Source of the DNA: Porites lobata
Taxonomy: Eukaryota; Cnidaria; Anthozoa; Scleractinia; Poritidae
Assembly (NCBI GenBank): GCA_942486035.1
Contig: CALNXK010000152.1
Span: 1,267,501-1,331,500, forward strand
Direction of reading: 5' to 3'
Length of the DNA stretch: 64,000 bases
Position 1 is the stretch's first letter; each line of letters begins with the position of its first letter. Under the pieces are notes generated by a model. It made no database searches. It was not told the origin of the DNA and worked only from the letters and a program-made list of their open reading frames with translations. Made by a program: the position numbers and the translations under genes. Shown in pieces: positions 58,129-64,000 of the stretch.

Positions 58129-58436
58129 TGACGTCCCGGATGTCAAAAATGGCAACCGGAAGTGAATATTTTCTCTCTTTCGGTGCTCAGACTTGACAAA
58201 TATGCTACTTTCGATATATTAAAATTCAGCATCATAGCGAGTCTTAGAGGACACAAACTGAAATAAAATGATAAACATGTTTATTCATTTCCTTTGTTTG
58301 TATCCCCTTAGACTCGCTATCTTGCTAAATTTTAATATATCGAAAGTGGCCTATTCGTGCAGCGGGAGTGGAAACAAAGGTATTCAGATTCGCGAAACAT
58401 GGAACGTCAGGTTGCTATTCATGTCCGGGACGTCAG
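58129..58436. mobile_element. MITE with TGACGTCCCGGA ends
   Basis: The left end TGACGTCCCGGATGTCAAAA and right end CATGTCCGGGACGTCA are inverted repeats. Inside, TTTCGATATATTAAAATT and AATTTTAATATATCGAAA form a second inverted repeat with AGCGAGTC/GACTCGCT blocks. Copy A lacks it. Confidence 0.7.
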
Positions 58437-58682
58437 TGGCTCGCTATTTCCTGTATAATTTGTCACTTTATAGATGACAGTAAAACTGGATCGAGTGAAG
58501 ACTTCTGGGACTGTTACTAAGGACAAAGAAAAAAATTGGCCAATAGCTGACGTGCGCGTCACGAGTTACGATTCCAGAAACAATTGTAGGGCGAATTTCG
58601 GCTCCATTTGCCTTCTCTTTCTCTAAGTGGCGAATGATATAAGATTCTGACAAACTACATACCTAGCCCTTTCCTTAATTAG

Positions 58683-59027
58683 TTAAAAAATATGGATTCC
58701 TCGTCTCAATAAATCGCTTATAAAACTCCTCCTTACCCACGGCTTAGATAGGGACTTAATTTCCTTTCTAGAAAGTTTACGAATAGGAGCATACTTATTA
58801 ATAATTTCAGCAATGCGATCATAAAAATTGTGAAAGACTGTATTGACATCAGTGGTTTCAGTTTCACTACCTAGAACCTCTGACCAATTCACATTTCGAA
58901 CTTCAGATATAAGTGCTTCACTATCAAGCTTAGAGTAATCCCTTTTGAAAAACTTATACTTTTTAGGAAGAGTAGATAGCTTGTTAATGATCAATGTTAC
59001 TGACAGGACGTTTAAGATTAATAACAC
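58683..59027 (-). pseudogene. LINE fragment (endonuclease-RT linker)
   Basis: The frame reads KYKFFKRDYSKLDSEAL..VNWSEVL..DVNTVFHNFYDRIAEIINKYAPIRKLSRKEIKSLSKPWV, the linker that precedes RT in jockey/CR1-type LINE proteins. Neither the endonuclease nor the RT is present, so it is an isolated remnant. Confidence 0.75.
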
Positions 59028-59064
59028 GTGGCTGAGTTTTCACATGACATTTTTTGCTATTTTG

Positions 59065-59600
59065 CGCAAGAATCTCTATTCCGAGCATGTATTAGACATG
59101 TTACTCCACCATTACGCCACAAAAGCAGTAGAAGGGATCGACACTCGACCTTCGACCGGTGTAGGTCAGGTAGAGTTAGCTAGGCACTATTTCAAGATCA
59201 TCTACATCGGGTATTTTTCGGGTGTTGCACATCGGAGGGTGCGCAAACCATCAACCGATTCTGTAAACCCATTGTCATCAAGTTTGTTTATTCTATTTTT
59301 AGAAGACAGGCTTCGTACGCACAACGTCTACAAATTTTCCTGTGCAAGCTGTAACGCTTGTTACATTGGCGAAGCAAGCCGACACTTTTCCACGCGCGTG
59401 CACGAGCACCTGTCATCGGACAGATCGTCTCACGTTTATAAGCACTTGTAGTCTTCTGAGAGTGTTGTCCTACCTCCTGTAGCTTAGACTGCTTTAACAT
59501 CTTAGTCTCTGCCTCACAAAGGTATCAGGTTAAGTTTAAGGAGTCTATGTACATTAGGTGGGAAAAGCCTGACCTAACACATCAATCTGACGCTTTCTCT
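59065..59600 (+). pseudogene. Penelope-like element C-terminal fragment (GIY-YIG region)
   Basis: The plus strand reads YFKIIYIGYFSGVAHRRVRK, then NVYKFSCASCNACYIGEAS and RHFSTRVHEHL..SSHVYKHL, then (after stops) YQVKFKESMYIRWEKPDL. The CxxCNACYIGE-R-FSTRVxEHL pattern is the GIY-YIG endonuclease region of Penelope-like retroelements. RT is absent and there are stops, so it is dead. Confidence 0.75.
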
Positions 59601-59738
59601 ATGGATGTGTGCACGCGCATGTATTGATTTTGTTGGCTTTAAATTTACAAAGCGTATTGTTTTCTAACACAATGTAACGTATACTGTACGTTGTAACAGG
59701 CACGTTTTATCAGCTGTAAAACTTTAATAACCGTCTCA

Positions 59739-59765
59739 CTGACGATGACGGATGTACCGTCGAAA
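59739..59765 (+). ncRNA. Hammerhead-like core downstream of the Penelope fragment
   Basis: CTGACGA, a perfect 5-bp stem GACGG/CCGTC with a short loop, then GAAA: the order of hammerhead boxes (CUGANGA, stem II, GAAA). Penelope-like elements are known to carry hammerhead motifs in their terminal repeats. An extra U before stem II, and unresolved stems I and III, keep this tentative. Confidence 0.4.
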
Positions 59766-60374
59766 GATGTTTGTTAAAATCAAAAAAGTTGCAGTATTTT
59801 TTTATAAATTTCAGTGAGAAATCTGATAACTTTTAATCTATATTAAGATCTGATGACAGGAGGCTCGTAATTAGCATTCAATACATTGCTAAAGACAATG
59901 ATTATAGTTTTCACAGTAACGAATTGTACAAGTACAAAGTAAATGTATTATTGACCATACGCAATGGGAATGTGTTGAAAGAACAAAATTTTACATGCAC
60001 TCTGATTCCATGTACGACATTAGGTAATTTATATTTTATGGATTTAGTAAAGAAAAAGCAGTGAAAAATAAATTGTTCTTCTCAGAGCCCCTAGTATGTT
60101 CTTACCATGTTCTTCAAACTCTGGCAAATTTCAGGCTGAACTTTTTTTAAAAAAAAAAGCTCTTATGAAAAACAAACAAACAACATAAAACAAAAATAAA
60201 AAAGTGCACCGAACTTCCTCAAATTATTCAACAAGGTCCCAATAAATAATCAACTGATCAAAAATAAAAAAGGAAATATACTTTCTATTTGTTTGGCCTT
60301 TTTTCTTAGATAATAATGTAATTAACAGTCCGAGTTCTTATTTCCCAATCAACTCTCTTTAAGCTGCGGAACGT
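59766..60374. other. No gene recognised; 3' flank of the B NLR-like gene
   Basis: From about 60150 it aligns with 38310-38476 of copy A. No supported feature. Confidence 0.5.
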
Positions 60375-63300
60375 TCACTCAGTCAAAGCATGTTGATCAC
60401 CGTAAATTTCTTTTCTAATAATGAGAGCCCTCTCAAAGTATTCTTTAGCTTCACTGTACTGGCCAAGGTTTCTGTAAACAATTCCCAGGTTGTTGTAACT
60501 TGCTGCTACGTCACCATGCTTTTCACCGTAAATCTCCTTTTTAATGATGAGAGCCTTCTCATAGTATTCTTTAGCTTCACTGTACTGGCCAAGGTTTGTG
60601 TAAACAATTCCCAGGTTGTTGTAACTTGCTGCTAAGATACCATGCTTTTCACCGTAAATCTCTTTTGTAATGATAACAGCCTTCTTATAGTATTCTTTAG
60701 CTTCACTGTACTGGCCAAGGTTTCTGTAAACAATTCCCAGATTGTTGTAACTTGCTGCTATGTTACCATGCTTTTCACCGTAAATCTCCTTTCTTATGAT
60801 GAGAGCCTTCTCATAGTATTCTTTAGCTTTACTGTACTGGCCAAGGTTTCTGTAAACAATTCCCAGGTTGTTGTAACTTGCTGCTACGTTACCATGCTTT
60901 TCACCGTAAATCTTTTTTTTAATGATGAGAGCCTTCTCATAGTATTCTTTAGCTTCACTGTACTGGCCAAGGTCACTGTAAACAATTCCCAGGTTGTTGT
61001 AACTTGCTGCTACGTCACCATGCTTTTCACCGTAAATCTTTTTTTTAATGATGAGAGCCTTCTCATAGTATTCTTTAGCTTCACTGTACTGGCCAAGGTC
61101 ACTGTAAACAATTGCCAGGTTGTTGTAACTTGCTGCTACGTCACCATGATTTTCACCGTAAATCTCTTTTCTAATGATGAGGGCCTTCTCATAGTATTCT
61201 TTAGCTTCACTGCACTGGCCAAGGTCACTGTAAAAAGCTCCCAGGTTGTTGTAACTTGCTGCTACGTCACCATGATTTTCACCGTAAATCTCTTTTCTAA
61301 TGATGAGGGCCTTCTCATAGTATTCTTTAGCTTCACTGTACTGGCCAACGGCACTGTAAACGGCTCCCAGGTTGTTGTAACTTGCTGCTACGTTACCATG
61401 ATTTTCACCGTAAATCTCTTTTCTGGTGATGAGACCCTTCTCATAGATATAGTATTCTTTAGCTTCACTGTACTGACCAAGGTCACTGTAAACAATTGCC
61501 AGGTTGTTGTAACTTACTGCTATGTCACCATGCTTTTTACCGTAAATCTCTTTTCTAATGATGAGGGCCTTCTCATAGTATTCTTTAGCTTCACTGTACT
61601 GGCCAACGGCACTGTAAACGGCTCCCAGGTTGTTGTAACTTGCTGCTACGTTACCATGATTTTCACCGTAAATCTCTTTTCTGGTGATGAGACCCTTCTC
61701 ATAGATATAGTATTCTTTAGCTTCACTGTACTGACCAAGGTCACTGTAAACAATTGCCAGGTTGTTGTAACTTGCTGCTATGTCACCATGCTTTTTACCG
61801 TAAATCTCCTTTCTAATGATGAGAGTATTCTCACAGTATTCTTTAGCTTCACTGTACTGGCCAAGGTTTCTGTAAACAATTCCCAGATTGTTGTAACTTG
61901 TTGCTACGTTACCATGCTTTTCACCGTAAATCTCTTTTGTAATGGTAAAAGCCTTCTCATAGTATTCTTTAGCTTTACTGTACTGGCCAAGGTTTCTGTA
62001 AACTATTCCCAGGTTGTTGTAACCTGCTGCTACGTCACCATGCTTTTCACCGTAAATCTCTTTTCTAATGATGAGACCCTTCTCATAGTATTCTTTAGCT
62101 TCGTTGTACTGGCCAAGGTCTCTGTAAACATTTCCTTGTGTGCTGTAAATGTTCGCTCTTAACAATTTGTCTTCCTTGAAATCATTAAGAAAATGTATAA
62201 AATTACAGATTGACGTACCAAAAAGACATGCATCCGACGGGCTACAGAAAACATTAGCGGCTAGAGAAAGCCACGAACTTTCTAGGGCTGATTGAAGTTA
62301 GGAATACTTTTGATTTAGTGAAATCGGTGTTAACAATTACGTGTAATACTTTACAGTGACTCGTAATTACACGTAACTTAGCAAACACATGTCTACTTGA
62401 ATGTAACCGATTTATGTTCTCCTCCATGAAAGAGTGAAAGATCTTGATAACATCAGAAATGCACTCAACTCTATCTGTTGGGTCAATTTTAGATGTTATA
62501 ACTGCCTTGAGCACTTCATGAACGATGTTGTGCATCCTTATAGAGGTATATGAGCTGTCTTTGTCGTGTGAACAGGACAAAAAGGAGGCTTTGAAAAGTT
62601 TAGTTTTGATCAATTCTTCTGTTTCCCCAGTGAGACGTAATTTAACAAAGTCAACAGCAACTTCCATCGGAAGAGAATTAGGTGCGCATAGAGAAAACAA
62701 ATACAATACTTCTCGAAGAACGTCATCACTTTCTAAAGCTCTCGTTGTTGTTTCGGAGTACGCTATGTTCTGGTTTGCAAGAAGTTTTTCTGTCGCTTCA
62801 CGTTCGCCGTGGGAAAGTGCTTCCAAGTAGTCTTTCCAGTGGTAGTTCGGAGAACCACTGACCACAATGGTTTGTACATAAAAGGCAGCGGCTGCTAAAG
62901 CAAGTGGCTGATACTCGAGAACTTCAGCGACTTTTTCATCTTGGTTCTGATCCTGAATCTGAGATACTTGTCGTAATAGGTTCACTGCGTCATCGGGATG
63001 CATTCCATTGCTAAGAGACTCATGGTAAGTAAGTGGAGCATTGGAGGGTATTGAGCCGCTATCTTGAGTAGTTATTAGCACCTGACCATGGCCCCATTCT
63101 TCACTACCGGTCGGAGGCAGATCCCTACAAACCAATGATAGGTCAACAACAGTATCTGCAATTATCAGCCAATTGGAGAACTGCTTTGTCTTTGGATAAA
63201 TGACTCGCTTCAGATACCGGATTTTTTCTCTTGGGTTCCCCTTTGTAGAAGTCTCGAGGTTGGTGAGAGTGTATTCTGTTATTCCCAAATGTCTTGCCAG

Positions 63301-64000
63301 ACTGGAATAGGACTCTGCAAGTGAATCTAGGGTTTCTGCATTTAGGGTTGCAACGAACATAAGACTGTCGTTCTCATGCAACCGCTTATCGAAAATGTCC
63401 TGTCCCAGTTGTCGAGCTCAGTGGCTTTTTCCGCAGCCTGGAATTCCTGATAGATAAATGGTGCTGAAAGCTCCATTACTTTCGTTGTAAAGCTCGTCCA
63501 GTTTTTTCATTATTCTCGTGACATCACTTGATCGTTTAATGATTTTATGTGATGGCTTGAATGTCAGAGTACAGAAAGACTCGACTTTGGAATTGATTTC
63601 CTGAGTGAGAGTTTCTACTTCTTCCTGTTTTGTCTGTAATGTTGCTTGGGTCGATTGTAACGCCGAGGTTAGATTTCTGTTATCTTCTTCCACGGTTTTT
63701 AAACCCTCGCCGAGTGTTTTCACTTCGTTCTGCTTTGTCTGTAATTTGGCTTGAGTCAATTGTAATTCAGATGTTAGATTTTTGTTGTCTTGTTTTTGGG
63801 TTTTCAGGTCAGCTCTAAGATTATCAGCCTGCATTTTAAGGCTATTTACTTCAGCTGTTGGAAAGTCTGTCTGGTTTTTGATATCATCAACTTCATTTAT
63901 TGGAAGCTTCAGTGAATTAAAAGCAGCTAACACTCTCGCTACATAATTATGGAATTCAGCATCAGTAAGTTCAACCTCGTTCAAGTGAGCGATATCATTT
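60375..64000 (-). pseudogene. HEPN/coiled-coil/NB-ARC/TPR NLR-like gene, broken copy B (5' end outside window)
   Basis: Closely matches 38477-41683. The window begins inside the HEPN domain (NDIAHLNEVEL). The coiled coil is longer than in A by about one heptad-rich unit (repeat of NLTSxLQxTQAxLQTKQ). The P-loop GIPGCGKS is kept, but the next codons are CAC TGA instead of CAA TTG, a stop at about 63415-63417. NB-ARC then resumes in frame (HENDSLMFVATLNAETLDSL to RMHNIVHEV), lacks 24 nt near 62745, and loses the frame by a 5-nt deletion near 62270. The TPR array is open from there to 60375, with 14 units against 8 in A, and ends at ALTE because a CGA became TGA. Units 4-5 and 6-7 are an 86-codon repeat containing a YYIYEKG insertion. 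As written it cannot make the full protein; separate TPR or NB-ARC products are conceivable. Confidence 0.85.

Larger units (their letters stand above)
48140..64000. repeat. Segmental duplication, copy B (runs off the window)
   Basis: Direct counterpart of 2680-41716; block boundaries are listed under copy A. B-only insertions are 51395-51557, 54637-54715, 54768-55564, about 55800-56214, 57567-57872 and about 58128-60100. The B unit is shorter mainly because it lacks the 10.4-33.4 kb segment of A, which includes the 14-kb transposon and its LINE host. Confidence 0.85.

Noticed and set aside
60642..62162. Long plus-strand open frame (506 codons, repeats of LFTVNLFSNDESLLIVFFSF) antisense to the B TPR array
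   Set aside because: It is the exact antisense of a 126-bp codon-periodic repeat, which keeps a stop-free opposite frame by periodicity. The protein is a hydrophobic repeat with no known family and copy A shows the same artefact.

Overview
The window is eukaryotic genomic DNA, most likely from an anthozoan cnidarian and probably a stony coral. This is inferred from gene and repeat families: HEPN/NB-ARC/TPR NLR-like genes, retrotransposons with an N-terminal Myb/SANT-like domain, tRNA-derived SINEs, abundant short TIR elements, GT-AG introns and AT-rich intergenic DNA with (AAT)n tracts. The species cannot be named from sequence alone.

The large-scale structure is a direct segmental duplication. 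Copy A (about 2.68-41.7 kb) and copy B (about 48.14 kb to the end of the window) carry the same ordered genes: a rhodopsin-family GPCR (- strand), a METTL27-like methyltransferase remnant (+ strand), and a HEPN/coiled-coil/NB-ARC/TPR gene (- strand). The copies have decayed reciprocally. In A the GPCR is cut off after TM4 by a deletion of about 1 kb, while the NLR-like gene is an intact intronless 1068-codon ORF with 8 TPR units. In B the GPCR is an intact 289-residue seven-helix protein, while the NLR-like gene has a stop next to the P-loop and a 5-nt frameshift, and its TPR array has grown to 14 units. The methyltransferase looks dead in A and only its last exon is seen in B.

The most notable single object is a 14.18-kb DNA transposon at 12,520-26,695, found only in copy A. 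It sits inside an older LINE and is flanked by a 2-bp TA duplication. It has 24-bp terminal inverted repeats and subterminal arrays of the palindrome ACATATATGT. Two divergently transcribed multi-exon genes can be assembled from it by hand. One is a 921-residue EnSpm/CACTA-type transposase (10 exons, no lesions). The other is a roughly 500-residue BEN-domain protein (about 10 exons, one possible 1-nt homopolymer lesion). A 219-bp promoter between them holds a 16-bp inverted repeat carrying two E2F-type sites, a CACGTG box and a CCAAT box. The transposase and BEN protein plausibly form a two-component transposition system in which the BEN protein binds the subterminal repeats.

Remaining sequence by region: 0-2.6 kb holds fragments of three non-LTR retrotransposons. 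27-31.8 kb holds a SINE and otherwise unassigned DNA. 31.8-38 kb holds the methyltransferase remnant and several TIR elements, including one with 9-bp MULE-like target duplications. 41.7-48.1 kb separates the duplicates and contains MITEs, a SINE and an inverted pair of pogo/Tigger-like MITEs around a minisatellite. In copy B, a 797-bp element with 8-bp duplications and smaller MITEs sit at sites that are empty in copy A, so they date from after the duplication. 58.1-59.8 kb holds a LINE fragment and a Penelope-like element fragment with a GIY-YIG domain and a downstream hammerhead-like motif.
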